Counted from the stretch's first letter, positions 33,768 to 43,241 are shown. The stretch: 64,000 bases of DNA from Glycomyces harbinensis (GCF_900101745.1 NZ_FNAD01000016.1:1-64000); one strand, 5' to 3'. Numbers and translations are program-made. The notes: generated from the letters alone by a model not told the origin.

Positions 33768-35594
33768 CTAGCCTTTCGCAGCCGCGTCGCCGGTGGCCGG
33801 AGTCGTCTTCGTGTGCAGGCCCGACAAGTTCGTCTTGTTGAGGAGGTTGCCGCGCGAGAGCCATTCGGCGATCGGGTGGGTGAACAGGTAGACCACCAGG
33901 ACGTCCACCACGGTGGACAGACCGAGTGCGAACGCGAAGGCGCGGACCGGTCCGATGGCCAGGATGTACAGGACCACGGCGGAGAGCATCGAGACGGCCG
34001 CGGCGGAGAGGATGGTACGCCTCGCCCGCACCCACGCTCTGGGGACGGCCGACCGGGCCGACCGGCCTCCGGCCATCTCCTCCTTGATGCGTTCGAAGTA
34101 CACGACGAAGGAGTCGGCCGTGATGCCGATGGAGACCACGAAGCCCGCGATTCCGGCGAGGGTGAGCGTCAGGCCCATCTGGGAGCCCAGCAGCGCCACG
34201 GTCGGGTAGAGGCCGACGGTGGCGACGATAAGGCTGCCGAGGACGACGAAGCCCATCAGACGGTAGTAGACCATGCAGTAGAGGAAGACCAGGATGAGGC
34301 CCGCGATCATGGCGATCAGGCCGGCCTCGAGCTGGTCGACGCCGAGCGTCGCGGTGACCTCGTTGACGGTCTCGACCACGAACGTTGTCGGGAGCGAGCC
34401 GAAGTTGAGCTGGTCGGCGAGCTGGTTGGCCTCGGTGGCGGTGAACTCGCCGGAGATCTGCGTCGAGTTCGAGGAGACCTCTTGGATCGTGGGGGCGCTG
34501 ACGACCTCGTTGTCGAGGACGATCGCGACCTGGGAGCCCAGGCCCTCGGTGGTGAGGGCGCTCCACTTGTCGGCGCCTTCGGAGGAGAACTGGACGTTGA
34601 CCACGAACTGGTTGAGGTTGGCCTGGTCGGTACCGACGTCGGCCGAGGTCACGTCGGACCCGAGCACGGTGGCCGGCTGGAGCAGGTACTTGTAGGAGAA
34701 CGTCAGCGACGGGTCGTCGGTAGTGGCCGGCTCGGGGGCCGAGCACGCGACCACTTCGATGTCGGCCTGCTGGACGGCGCCGGGCGGGCGGTTGTCGAGT
34801 TGCTCGCAGGTGATCTGCGGGACGAAGAACTGGACGTTCGCCGGGAGGAGGGAGACCTCTTCGGGGGTGAGCTCGCCGAACGGCTCGAGCAGGGCCATGG
34901 TGGCCTCGTCGGCGGGGGCGGCGGTGAGGGCCTGCGCGGCCGCGGCGGCGTCGGGGCCGACCTTAGCCCAGACGTCGTCGAGCGTGACGTCGGCGTCGTC
35001 CGTGCTCTCGGCCTGGCCCGAGCCGGAGGTGTCTTCCGAGGTGGTCTCCTCGGTGGGGGTCTCAGAGGACTCCTCGGTGGGGGTCTCACCGGACTCGGCC
35101 GTGGGGGTCTCGGTGGCCTCGTCGGTGGGGGTCTCCTCGGCGAGGGACTCCTCGAGCGCGGAGGTGTCGGCGACAGAGTTGGTGACGATCCGGAAGCGCA
35201 GTTCGGCCGGGGCGCCGACATCGCGAAGCGCCGTCTCGTCGATGTCGTCGCCAGCCACGTTGACCACGATGTTCTCGGTGCCTTCGACGTAGACCTCGGG
35301 CTCGGAGACGCCGGTCGAGTTGACACGGCCCTCGATGATCTGGCGGGCCTGCTCCATGGTCTCTGCCGTGGGCGGCTCGTCGGAACCCTGCTGGTAGGCC
35401 GTGAGGGTCATCGAGAGGCCGCCCTGGAGGTCCAGACCGAGCTTCGGCGTGGGGAACTTCCATCCCGCACCTCCCAGCGCGGAGACCCACAGGACCGCGA
35501 GCACCACCAGCAGCGCCACGAAATAGGGTGCGACCGGCAGTCGCTTGCGCTGGATCTTCTTCCGTGGGCGGTCGGCGCCCGTTTCTGCAGCCAA
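33768..35594 (-). CDS. secD: Protein translocase subunit SecD
   Basis: The protein has 608 residues and six membrane segments. The motif LGLDLQGGLSMTL near residue 52 and the C-terminal block (GITADSFVVYFERIKEE) are conserved. The large external domain contains an acidic low-complexity insert at about 147-202 with four tandem 8-residue units of the form ETPTxExx, unusual in SecD. Start is TTG with AGGAAGAGA upstream. It partners SecF and YajC, whose genes flank it. Confidence 0.97.
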   Translation of the reverse strand: MAAETGADRPRKKIQRKRLPVAPYFVALLVVLAVLWVSALGGAGWKFPTPKLGLDLQGGLSMTLTAYQQGSDEPPTAETMEQARQIIEGRVNSTGVSEPEVYVEGTENIVVNVAGDDIDETALRDVGAPAELRFRIVTNSVADTSALEESLAEETPTDEATETPTAESGETPTEESSETPTEETTSEDTSGSGQAESTDDADVTLDDVWAKVGPDAAAAAQALTAAPADEATMALLEPFGELTPEEVSLLPANVQFFVPQITCEQLDNRPPGAVQQADIEVVACSAPEPATTDDPSLTFSYKYLLQPATVLGSDVTSADVGTDQANLNQFVVNVQFSSEGADKWSALTTEGLGSQVAIVLDNEVVSAPTIQEVSSNSTQISGEFTATEANQLADQLNFGSLPTTFVVETVNEVTATLGVDQLEAGLIAMIAGLILVFLYCMVYYRLMGFVVLGSLIVATVGLYPTVALLGSQMGLTLTLAGIAGFVVSIGITADSFVVYFERIKEEMAGGRSARSAVPRAWVRARRTILSAAAVSMLSAVVLYILAIGPVRAFAFALGLSTVVDVLVVYLFTHPIAEWLSRGNLLNKTNLSGLHTKTTPATGDAAAKG

Positions 35595-35773
35595 TGGACG
35601 GTCTCTTCCTCAGAACTCGGATAGGGGTGGGCGCGATGGGGCCCACGCCAGACGGTAGCGGGCGCCGATCGGCGCGCCCGTCATGTGAGCGCTCCGACCG
35701 GAGGGAGTGGGCTCGCACACGTACCCTCGGCGGGGCTCATTCTAGGACGGGTGCCTCAAAGGCGAATCAGGGC

Positions 35774-36244
35774 CTAGTACTCCTTGCGGTCCGGGTTCCC
35801 CGCGTGCTTGCCCTTGTCGTCGCCGCCGGTCTCTTCGGCGCCCTTGTCGGCGGCCGAGTCGCGGAGCTTGTCGAGGTCCTCGTCGGTGAGCGTGGCCTCT
35901 TCTTCGGAGACGGGCTCTTCGGCGGCCTCGGGCTCGGTCTCGGCGGGGGTGACGACCTTGGCGATGGCCTGGCGGGCGAAGACGAGGAAGTTGTCGTCGC
36001 TGGCCTCGAGGGTGACGGTCTCGTCGTCGGAGTCGACGACGGTGCCGTAGAGGCCGCCGATGGTCATGACGCGGGCACCGGGCGCGACCGTGTTCTGCAT
36101 GCTCTGCTGCTCACGCTGCCGCTTCTTCTGCGGGCGGATCATCACGAAGTACATGAGGGCGATGAAGCCGACGATCATGACGAGGAACATGATGTTCGAG
36201 CCGCCGGCGCTTTCCTGTGCCAGGACGTCTGCGGATGCAAGCAC
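35774..36244 (-). CDS. yajC: Preprotein translocase subunit YajC
   Basis: The protein has 156 residues. A single membrane helix (about 18-36, MFLVMIVGFIALMYFVMIRP) is followed by the conserved cytoplasmic RPQKKRQRE and GARVMTIGGLYGTVV. A Glu-rich tail extends the protein beyond the usual ~110 residues. It is an accessory of the SecDF complex. GTG start behind AAAGG. It lies 179 bases upstream of secD and 98 bases downstream of ruvB. Confidence 0.95.
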   Translation of the reverse strand: MLASADVLAQESAGGSNIMFLVMIVGFIALMYFVMIRPQKKRQREQQSMQNTVAPGARVMTIGGLYGTVVDSDDETVTLEASDDNFLVFARQAIAKVVTPAETEPEAAEEPVSEEEATLTDEDLDKLRDSAADKGAEETGGDDKGKHAGNPDRKEY

Positions 36245-36342
36245 GATGGTGCCTTTCGTTGTGGTTGGTCACTGTCTCGGTGCGTGACGTGGGCGGAGTC
36301 TATCCCGCGTACGGTGACGTTCCGTCCCCGCCCAAGCCCACC

Positions 36343-37422
36343 CTACGCGTCGCCGGAACCGAACAGCCCGTCGGCGCTGGGCGGCTGGAGCCCGAGGTGG
36401 TGCCATGCGGCGGCGGTCGCGACGCGCCCGCGGGGGGTGCGGGCCAGGAGCCCGGCGCGCACCAGGAACGGCTCGCAGACCTCCTCGACGGTGTCGGACT
36501 GCTCCCCCACGGCGACCGCGAGGGTGGACAGGCCGACCGGCCCGCCGTTGAAGGTGCCGGTGAGGGCGCGCAGGACGGCCCGGTCGAGGCGGTCCAGGCC
36601 CAGGTCGTCGACGTCGTAGAGCGCGAGGGCTGCGGAGGCGACCTTGACGTTGATGACGCCGTCGGCCCGGACCTGCGCGAAGTCGCGGACGCGGCGCAGG
36701 AGCCGGTTGGCGATGCGGGGCGTGCCCCGCGAGCGCCCGGCGATCTCGGCGGCGCCGGCGGGGTCGATGGCGACGTCGAGGATGCCGGCCGAGCGGGTGA
36801 CGATCGCCTCGAGCTCGGACTTGTCGTAGAACTCGAGCTGCCCGAGGAAGCCGAAGCGGTCGCGCAGTGGACCGGTGAGGAGCCCGGCGCGGGTGGTGGC
36901 GCCGACGAGCGTGAACGGCTCGAGTTCGAGCGGGATGGCGGTCGCGCCGGGGCCCTTGCCGACGATCACGTCGACGCGGAAGTCCTCCATCGCGGTGTAG
37001 AGGAGTTCCTCGGCGGGCCGGGCGATGCGGTGGATCTCGTCGATGAAGAGGACTTCGTTCGGGCCGAGGCTGGTGAGGATCGCGGCGAGGTCGCCGGAGC
37101 GCTCGATGGCCGGGCCGGAGGTCTGGCGCATGCCGACGCCGAGTTCGGCGGCGACGATCATGGCGAGGGTGGTCTTGCCGAGGCCGGGCGGGCCCGACAG
37201 CAGCAGGTGGTCGGGCGAGCTGCCGCGCCGCCTCGCGCCTTCGAGCAGGAGACTGATCTGCTCGCGGACGCGGGTCTGGCCGATGACGTCGTCGAGCTTG
37301 GCGGGGCGGATGCCCTCTTCGACGAGGCGGTCGAGCTCGGTGGCCTCGGCGGCGGTGAGGGCCGCGTCCCACTCGGCGGGGCTGACGCCGGTCTCGGTGG
37401 AGAAGTCTTCGGGTTCTTCCAT
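36343..37422 (-). CDS. ruvB: Holliday junction branch migration helicase RuvB
   Basis: The protein has 359 residues. Walker A is [10 protein letters not shown], Walker [10 protein letters not shown], sensor 1 VGATTRAG, arginine finger region GPLRDRFG, and a winged-helix C-terminus. It is the AAA+ motor that drives branch migration of Holliday junctions with RuvA. Start 3 bases after the ruvA stop, so it is part of the ruvC-ruvA-ruvB operon. Confidence 0.98.
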   Translation of the reverse strand: MEEPEDFSTETGVSPAEWDAALTAAEATELDRLVEEGIRPAKLDDVIGQTRVREQISLLLEGARRRGSSPDHLLLSGPPGLGKTTLAMIVAAELGVGMRQTSGPAIERSGDLAAILTSLGPNEVLFIDEIHRIARPAEELLYTAMEDFRVDVIVGKGPGATAIPLELEPFTLVGATTRAGLLTGPLRDRFGFLGQLEFYDKSELEAIVTRSAGILDVAIDPAGAAEIAGRSRGTPRIANRLLRRVRDFAQVRADGVINVKVASAALALYDVDDLGLDRLDRAVLRALTGTFNGGPVGLSTLAVAVGEQSDTVEEVCEPFLVRAGLLARTPRGRVATAAAWHHLGLQPPSADGLFGSGDA

Positions 37423-37425
37423 CGC

Positions 37426-38025
37426 CTATCGCTTCCCGAGGAGTCGGATGGCCTGCTTGAGGAGCGTGGGCACATCGGTGCCGTCGGCCCCTTCGGCGTC
37501 GAGCTTCTCGATGGCGGTGTCGGCCTCCTTCGCGGTCCAGCCCAGCGCCTGGAGCCCCTGGCCGACCTGGATGCGCCAGCCGCCGGGGCGGCCGCCGACC
37601 TGTTTGGGCACGCCGCCGAGGTCGACCGGGCCGATCTTGTCGGCGAGGTCGAGGATGATGCGCTCGGCGCTCTTCTTGCCGACGCCGGGGATGCGCGAGA
37701 GCGTGGTGGTGTCGCCGGTGGCGATCGCGTGGCGGATGACCTCGGGGCGCAGCGCCTCGATGGCGTCGCGGGCGATGCGCGGGCCGATCTTCTGCGCGTT
37801 CTGGAGCAGCTCGAACAGGTCGCGCTCCTCGGCGGTGTTGAACCCGTGCAGGGTGATCGAGTCCTCGCGCACGATCGTGGAGATCGCGAGCACGGTCTGG
37901 GAGCCGACCTTGAGGTTGGCGAGGGTGTGGGCCCCGGCGTGCACGGCGTAGCCGACCCCGCCGACGTCGACCACGGCGTACGACTCGCCGACGGCGGCGA
38001 CGGTTCCGGTGAGCTGAGCGATCAT
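37426..38025 (-). CDS. ruvA: Holliday junction DNA-binding protein RuvA
   Basis: The protein has 199 residues. It has an N-terminal OB fold (MIAQLTGTVAAVGESYAVV), helix-hairpin-helix motifs (LSRIPGVGKKSAERIIL), and a C-terminal domain III (ALGWTAKEADTAIEKL) that contacts RuvB. The ATG overlaps the ruvC stop as ATGA, so translation is coupled. Confidence 0.98.
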   Translation of the reverse strand: MIAQLTGTVAAVGESYAVVDVGGVGYAVHAGAHTLANLKVGSQTVLAISTIVREDSITLHGFNTAEERDLFELLQNAQKIGPRIARDAIEALRPEVIRHAIATGDTTTLSRIPGVGKKSAERIILDLADKIGPVDLGGVPKQVGGRPGGWRIQVGQGLQALGWTAKEADTAIEKLDAEGADGTDVPTLLKQAIRLLGKR

Positions 38026-38573
38026 CGGGCGGTCCCCCTGCGGGTCGGTGCGGCTTGCGAGGCGAGCGCGCGGGCGGTGGCCTCGGCGATGCGGGCCTTG
38101 ACGCCCCCGCGCCACAGGTGGCAGATCGCGATGGCCAGCGCGTCGGCCGCGTCGGCGGGCTTGGGCGCCTCCTTGAGCCGGAGGATGCGGGTGACCATGG
38201 TCGTGACCTGGCGCTTGTCGGCGGTGCCGTTGCCGCACACGGCGTTCTTCACTTCGGAGGGCGTGTAGGTCGCGGTGGGCAGGCCGAGGCGGGCGCCGGC
38301 GAGCAGGGCGATGCCCGAGGCCTGCGCGGTGCCGATGACACTGGCCACATTGTGCTGTGAGAAGACGCGTTCGACGGCGACGGCCTCCGGTTCGTGCTCC
38401 TCCAGGAGCGCCCGGAGTCCGTCGTCGAGTGCGAGGAGCCGTTCGGCAAGGGGCGCTTCGGGGTCGGTGCGGACCACCGCGACGGCGACCATCGTGCCCG
38501 GCGCTCCGGGTCGCCCTTCGACGACCCCGACGCCGCAGCGGGTCAGGCCCGGGTCGATCCCCATGACGCGCAC
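38022..38573 (-). CDS. ruvC: Holliday junction resolvase RuvC
   Basis: The protein has 183 residues. The four acidic catalytic residues are visible: Asp in VMGIDPGLTRCG, Glu in AVAVERVFSQHN, and two Asp in PADAADALAIAICH. It nicks Holliday junctions symmetrically. GTG at 38573 follows AGGAGG and gives the usual N-terminus; the longer open frame upstream is not supported. Confidence 0.97.
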   Translation of the reverse strand: MRVMGIDPGLTRCGVGVVEGRPGAPGTMVAVAVVRTDPEAPLAERLLALDDGLRALLEEHEPEAVAVERVFSQHNVASVIGTAQASGIALLAGARLGLPTATYTPSEVKNAVCGNGTADKRQVTTMVTRILRLKEAPKPADAADALAIAICHLWRGGVKARIAEATARALASQAAPTRRGTAR

Positions 38574-38707
38574 GCGCTCCTCCTGTCGCTCGATTCGCGT
38601 CAGCTTATCCGGCCGCACCGACGATCGGCCCGCAAGCACGTCCGCGGGTGCGTTCCGGCGCTGACCGCCGCGGGTCGCAAATCGGACTGGTGGCCTTGCC
38701 CATAAAC

Positions 38708-38727
38708 CACTTGCCGGTCGGCAAGTG
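38708..38727. promoter_or_regulatory. 20-bp perfect palindrome, probable operator for the efflux pump gene
   Basis: CACTTGCCG, GT, CGGCAAGTG. Arms of nine bases with a 2-base spacer suit a TetR- or MarR-type dimer site rather than a terminator. It lies 94 bases before the Bcr/CflA-type transporter start. No regulator gene is adjacent. Confidence 0.6.
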
Positions 38728-38821
38728 ACGTGATTTCGTTGAGGTAGGCCGGTCGCACCGCACTCGCCCCCCATCGGCGCAACGAGGCGAACGACGGGCG
38801 CGGCCTGCCTTCTACCGCTCC

Positions 38822-40099
38822 GTGAACCACTGGTTGGGAACAACTGTGTCTGCTGCTGCCTTCATGCCGCCCGTCGCCGCCGACGGCCACTCTCGCCGAT
38901 TCATCGCCACGATGGTGTTCGTCCTCGGCGCGCTCTCCGCGACCGCGCCCATCGCCATCGACCTCTACCTTCCGGCCTTCCCCGCGATGGCCGACGCGCT
39001 CGGCTCCCCCGAGAGCCGCATCCAGCTCACCCTCACGTCGATGATGATCGGCATGGGCATCGGGCAGGCCTTCATCGGTCCGCTCTCGGACCGCATCGGC
39101 CGCCGCAAGCCCCTGATCGTCGGCATGATCGTCTTCACGCTGACCTCCCTGGTGTGCGCGGTCGCGACCAGCGCCGACCTGCTCATCGCCATGCGGTTCG
39201 TCCAGGGCCTCAGCGGCGCCGCGGGCGTCGTGGTGGCCCGAGCGGTCATCCGCGACCACTTCTCCGGCGACGACATGACCCGCTTCACCTCGAAGATGAT
39301 GTTCGTGACGATGCTGGCGCCCATGCTCGGCCCGGTCGTCGGCGCGCAGCTCATCCGCTTCGGCCCGTGGCAGACGGTGTTCGTGTTCATGGCGGTCCTG
39401 TCGCTGCTGTCGACGTTCCTGGTGTGGAAGTTCCTGCCCGAGAGCCTGCCCGCGCAGGACCGGCGCGCGATGGGCGGGCGCGAGTTCGCGTCCACGGTGG
39501 CCGGACTGGTGAGGGACGCGCACTTCATCGCGCCGACCCTCGTGGTGATCATGAACTTCTCGATGCTGTTCACGTACGTCTCGACGTTCAGCTTCATCTC
39601 GCAGCAGGAGCTCGGCGCGAGCGCGGGCTTCTACTCGCTGGTCTTCGCCGTGGGCACGCTGGCGCTGCTCGCCGGGAACCAGGCGAACATGGTCATGATC
39701 GACCGGAGCCAGCCGCACCAGCGCATGATCGTCGGCATGGTGATCGCGCTGGCCGGCGTCGCGTGGATCGCGGGCGTGCAGTTCGCGGGCATCGAGGGCC
39801 TGTGGACGGTCACGGCCGGGATCATCCTGATGATGTTCGGTTGCGGCATCGTCTTCCCGAACGCGGGCGCCGCGGCGATGTCCTCGCAGCCGCCGCAGGT
39901 CGCGGGGACCGCCTCGGCGTTCATGGGCTCGATCCAGATGGGCGCGGGCGGCGCGATGCCCGCGCTGGCCACGATCGGCGGCGTGACGCTGGCGAACATG
40001 ACCATCGGCGTGAGCGTGTACGCGGTCGCCACGGCCCTCGCGGTCGCGTGGACGATCAAGGTCTACCGCAAGGACCCGGTGCCGGCCGCCGCCGTCTGA
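38822..40099 (+). CDS. Bcr/CflA-type MFS drug efflux transporter
   Basis: The protein has 425 residues and twelve predicted membrane segments. The MFS loop 2-3 motif is GPLSDRIGRRKPLIVG, and the family motifs IAIDLYLPAFPAMA (helix 1) and RFVQGLSGAAGVVVARAVIRD (helix 4-5) are those of Bcr/CflA exporters. Members export bicyclomycin, chloramphenicol, sulfonamides or cysteine. GTG at 38822 has no clear ribosome site; GTG 38846 or ATG 38864 are possible. A 20-bp palindrome upstream suggests inducible repression. Confidence 0.9.
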   Translation: MNHWLGTTVSAAAFMPPVAADGHSRRFIATMVFVLGALSATAPIAIDLYLPAFPAMADALGSPESRIQLTLTSMMIGMGIGQAFIGPLSDRIGRRKPLIVGMIVFTLTSLVCAVATSADLLIAMRFVQGLSGAAGVVVARAVIRDHFSGDDMTRFTSKMMFVTMLAPMLGPVVGAQLIRFGPWQTVFVFMAVLSLLSTFLVWKFLPESLPAQDRRAMGGREFASTVAGLVRDAHFIAPTLVVIMNFSMLFTYVSTFSFISQQELGASAGFYSLVFAVGTLALLAGNQANMVMIDRSQPHQRMIVGMVIALAGVAWIAGVQFAGIEGLWTVTAGIILMMFGCGIVFPNAGAAAMSSQPPQVAGTASAFMGSIQMGAGGAMPALATIGGVTLANMTIGVSVYAVATALAVAWTIKVYRKDPVPAAAV

Positions 40100-40105
40100 T
40101 CCGCC

Positions 40106-40152
40106 GACGCCGAAGGGCCCGAAGCACATCGCGCTTCGGGCCCTTCGGCGTC
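40106..40152. terminator. Bidirectional terminator
   Basis: Perfect 20-bp arms with a 7-base loop between the convergent MFS and yebC genes; the strongest hairpin in the window. Confidence 0.85.
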
Positions 40153-40154
40153 GC

Positions 40155-40916
40155 TCATTCCTCGTCGAGCTGCGCGAGGACCTCGTCCGAGATGTCGGCG
40201 TTGGTCCAGACGTTCTGGACCTCGTCGGAGTCCTCCAGCGCGTCGACGACGCGGATCACCTTGCGCGCGCCCTCGAGGTCGACCTCGATGTTCATGGAGG
40301 CCTGGAAGCCCGCCTCGGCCGAGTCGTAGTCGATCCCGGCCTCCTGGAGCGCGGTGCGTACCGCGACCAGGTCGGTCGGCTCGCACAGGACCTCGAAGCC
40401 GCCCTCGCCGAGGTCGTTGACCTCTTCGGCGCCGGCGTCGAGGACCGCCATGAGGATGTCGTCCTCGGTCAGCTTCTCATCGGCGGGGACGATGATGACG
40501 CCTTTGCGGGAGAACATGTAGGCGACCGAGCCGGCCTCGCCGAGCGAGCCGCCGTTGCGCGTCAGCGCCACGCGGACTTCGGCCGCGGCCCGGTTGCGGT
40601 TGTCGGTCAGGCACTCGATGAGCACCGCGACGCCGCCGGACGCATAGCCTTCGTACATGAGCGTCTCGTAGTCCACGCCCCCGCCGTCGAGGCCGCCGCC
40701 GCGCTTGACCGCGCGGTCGATGTTGTCGTTGGGGACCGAGCTCTTCTTGGCCTTCTGGATGGCGTCGAAGAGCGTCGGGTTGCCCGCCGGGTCAGGACCA
40801 CCGGTGCGCGCCGCGACCTCGATGTTCTTGATGAGCTTCGCGAAGATCTTGCCCCGCTTGGCGTCGATCGCGGCCTTCTTGTGCTTGGTCGTCGCCCACT
40901 TGGAGTGGCCACTCAT
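40155..40916 (-). CDS. yebC: YebC/PmpR-family regulator or translation factor
   Basis: The protein has 253 residues with the invariant N-terminus [23 protein letters not shown], then [16 protein letters not shown] and [14 protein letters not shown]. Members are described as DNA-binding regulators and, more recently, as aids to translation of proline-rich stretches. It lies 20 bases downstream of pdxT, the order seen in other actinobacteria near ruvC. Confidence 0.95.
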   Translation of the reverse strand: MSGHSKWATTKHKKAAIDAKRGKIFAKLIKNIEVAARTGGPDPAGNPTLFDAIQKAKKSSVPNDNIDRAVKRGGGLDGGGVDYETLMYEGYASGGVAVLIECLTDNRNRAAAEVRVALTRNGGSLGEAGSVAYMFSRKGVIIVPADEKLTEDDILMAVLDAGAEEVNDLGEGGFEVLCEPTDLVAVRTALQEAGIDYDSAEAGFQASMNIEVDLEGARKVIRVVDALEDSDEVQNVWTNADISDEVLAQLDEE

Positions 40917-40936
40917 TCCGGCGTCCCTCGTTCCTC

Positions 40937-41572
40937 TTACTCGACCGGTCCGGCGTCTGCGCTGCGGACCATATCCACGAAGTACTCGTGCACCCTCGCG
41001 TCGGGTGTCACCTCCGGGTGGAAGGAGGTGGCCAGGCAGTCGCCCGCACGTACGGCGACGATCCTACCGCCCGGCGCCGCAGTCGCATCGCCACCGCTGT
41101 CGACCCGGCCCAGCACCGCGACGCCCTCCCCGACCCGCTCGACCCACGGGGCCCGGATGAACACCGCCCGGAACGGCCCGCCCGCGATCCCGTCGAGACC
41201 GATCTCGGTTTCGAACGAGTCGATCTGGCGTCCGAAAGCATTGCGGCGCACGGTCATCGGAATGACCCCGAAGGAGCGCTGGTCGGGCCGGCCGTCGAGC
41301 ACCTCGTCGGCCAGCAGGATCATGCCCGCGCACGAGCCGAACGCGGGCATGCCCTCGTCGAGGCGCTTCTTGACGGGATCGAACAGGTCGAACACGTCGA
41401 GCAGCCTGCTCATCGTCGTCGACTCCCCGCCCGGGATCACCAGGCCGTCCACGTCGTCGAGCTCCGAGGCGCGCCGCACCGGCACCGCCCGGGCGCCGGC
41501 GGCCTCGAGCGCGCGCATGTGGTCGACCACGTCGCCTTGCAGGGCGAGCACGCCGATCTGGGGCACGGTCAT
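40937..41572 (-). CDS. pdxT: Pyridoxal 5'-phosphate synthase glutaminase subunit PdxT
   Basis: The protein has 211 residues and is a class I glutaminase. It has [12 protein letters not shown], the PGGEST substrate loop, the nucleophile Cys in [12 protein letters not shown], and the His-Glu pair in [10 protein letters not shown]. It feeds ammonia to PdxS for vitamin B6 synthesis. Ribosome site TTGGAG before ATG. Its partner pdxS is 2.2 kb away, separated by four small genes. Confidence 0.97.
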   Translation of the reverse strand: MTVPQIGVLALQGDVVDHMRALEAAGARAVPVRRASELDDVDGLVIPGGESTTMSRLLDVFDLFDPVKKRLDEGMPAFGSCAGMILLADEVLDGRPDQRSFGVIPMTVRRNAFGRQIDSFETEIGLDGIAGGPFRAVFIRAPWVERVGEGVAVLGRVDSGGDATAAPGGRIVAVRAGDCLATSFHPEVTPDARVHEYFVDMVRSADAGPVE

Positions 41573-41754
41573 CAGAGAACTCCAAGGAAACTCGGGGTTG
41601 CGGGCGCCTCAAGCGTAAATCCGGTTCCTCCGCCCGGCTACCTGCGCGATCGGCACTGTGACCGAAACCGGCCTGAACTCGAAAGGCAGGTGGCGATCCG
41701 TTAAAGTCTGCGATCGAACGTGATGCACCCCTTATTGCCCGGGAGAACGAACAC

Positions 41755-42165
41755 ATGGCCAAGACCTCGAAGCGCAACCCGATGCCCCGTGCCGTCCGGG
41801 CCGCACGCAACACCATGTGGCTCGAAGCGGTGATCGCCCTGGTCACGGGGGGCCTGATCGTGCTCCTGCACCACACCGAGCGCGACTTCGTGCCGCCCGT
41901 CGCGAAGGACGACGTCTACCGCGGCGCGGTCGGCCTCGGCGCGCTGGCGCTGTTCCTGATCCTCGCGACGATCCTGCTGCACTTCCAGTGGCGCGTGCTG
42001 TGGGTGCTCGTCCTGGCCGTCCAGGTCGCCGCGCTGGCGGGCCTGGGCTGGCTGCTGTTCACCAGCGGACTCTACTGGGCGCTGTGCATCGGCCTCGCGA
42101 TCGTGCCGATTACGATCATCGGAACGCTGACCGAACGCTTCGCGCGCCGCTGGTTCAACCACTAG
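41755..42165 (+). CDS. Small integral membrane protein
   Basis: The protein has 136 residues with a basic N-terminus (about 1-20) and four membrane helices (roughly 22-42, 58-78, 82-102, 104-124). No catalytic motif is visible and I do not recognise a family. GGGAGAACGAACAC precedes the ATG, and a TAAAGT at about 41703 is a possible -10. Another four-helix protein gene follows after 55 bases on the same strand, so they may be cotranscribed. Confidence 0.7.
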   Translation: MAKTSKRNPMPRAVRAARNTMWLEAVIALVTGGLIVLLHHTERDFVPPVAKDDVYRGAVGLGALALFLILATILLHFQWRVLWVLVLAVQVAALAGLGWLLFTSGLYWALCIGLAIVPITIIGTLTERFARRWFNH

Positions 42166-42220
42166 GGCGCGCGCGGCGACCGATCCCTCGGTCTGAAAGA
42201 CAATTGAGAGGCTGACGCTG

Positions 42221-42835
42221 ATGCTCCCGCAACCGAACTTCGGACGCGACCGAGAACCCGCCAAGGGCGCGCCCGAACCCGAGTCCGCGGACCCCGACGC
42301 GAAGCCCCGCAAGCTCCTCCGGCTCCAGATCGCGATGTGGATCCAGGTCGTCTCGGCCGTCGTCGCGGGCAACATCCTGGCCTTCTACGCGATCTCGCTC
42401 CGTTCGGCCACCATCGCGGACCTCACCGCGATCTACGAGGACTCCCCCACCGAGGTCGAGAACCCCGCCGAACTCGCCCAGCAGGCGTACGACCTGTACC
42501 AGAGCCAGAACTTCCTGGTCTCCAACCTCGTGATCGCCGGCATCGCGGTCCTCGCCGCGATCGTCGCGGCCCTGTGCGCGATCCGCTTCAAGTCCCGCCT
42601 GAAGGCCGTCCGCTGGTGGGCCGTCGGCGCCACCGCGGTCCTGTTCATCGTCGGCATGTTCATGTCGACGGTGTTCATGCTGTACGTGGCCCCGTGGGTC
42701 TTCGCCTCGGTGCTCGCGCTGTGGTGGCTGTTCTCCAGCGACGTGCGCTGGTGGATGGGCGAGACGCAGACCACGAGGGCCGCGAAGGCGGAGGAGACCG
42801 ACGACGAGCCCGCGGCGGAGCCGAAGGACTCCTAG
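42221..42835 (+). CDS. Integral membrane protein of unknown function
   Basis: The protein has 204 residues. A Pro/Glu-rich cytoplasmic N-terminus (1-32), a first membrane helix (about 36-58), an external loop of about 45 residues (SLRSATIADLTAIYED to YQSQN), then three more helices and an acidic tail. Resembles small actinobacterial membrane proteins without assigned function. ATG behind GAGAGG. Its stop codon shares a CTAG with the stop of the convergent gene at 42832. Confidence 0.7.
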   Translation: MLPQPNFGRDREPAKGAPEPESADPDAKPRKLLRLQIAMWIQVVSAVVAGNILAFYAISLRSATIADLTAIYEDSPTEVENPAELAQQAYDLYQSQNFLVSNLVIAGIAVLAAIVAALCAIRFKSRLKAVRWWAVGATAVLFIVGMFMSTVFMLYVAPWVFASVLALWWLFSSDVRWWMGETQTTRAAKAEETDDEPAAEPKDS

Positions 42836-43128
42836 TCGGCCGACTCCTCGGCGCCGTGCTTGCCGATGTAGTCGATGAAGGCCGCGCGCGCCAGCGGCTC
42901 GGCCGCGCCCCACTCGCCCTTGGTCCCCTCGTGCCAGATGCTGAGCAGGTCGTCGATCGCCACGCCGATCTCGGACACGTCCGGGTCGATGTCCTCGGCC
43001 TCGAGCGCGGTCGGGGTGTGCCGGAACAGGTCGATGAAGAAACGCCAGTCGCGGCGTTCCCGCGCCAGGGCGAAGGCGCGGCGCTGGAGTTCCGGGGTGG
43101 CGTACTGGTCGAGATCGCTTGCGTTCAT
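42832..43128 (-). CDS. Small conserved hypothetical protein
   Basis: This acidic, soluble, all-helical protein has 98 residues (DLDQYATPELQRRAFALARE and RDWRFFIDLFRHTP). I do not recognise the family. No ribosome site; TAGGCT ends six bases before the ATG, so it appears leaderless. A CTAG at 42832-42835 provides the stop codons of both this gene and the convergent membrane protein. Confidence 0.65.
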   Translation of the reverse strand: MNASDLDQYATPELQRRAFALARERRDWRFFIDLFRHTPTALEAEDIDPDVSEIGVAIDDLLSIWHEGTKGEWGAAEPLARAAFIDYIGKHGAEESAD

Positions 43129-43134
43129 GGCCCC

Positions 43135-43140
43135 AGCCTA
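43135..43140 (-). promoter_or_regulatory. -10 element (leaderless) of the small hypothetical gene
   Basis: TAGGCT on the minus strand, six bases before the ATG at 43128. Confidence 0.5.
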
Positions 43141-43241
43141 GGGCCTCTCCCGCGAGTCGGGGCGAGGTCGGGCCCGGTTCGCAGGACAGGCCCTGAACGG
43201 ATGACGGTGTGTCGGAGCGGGATCGGAGGCCTTCGGCTCCT

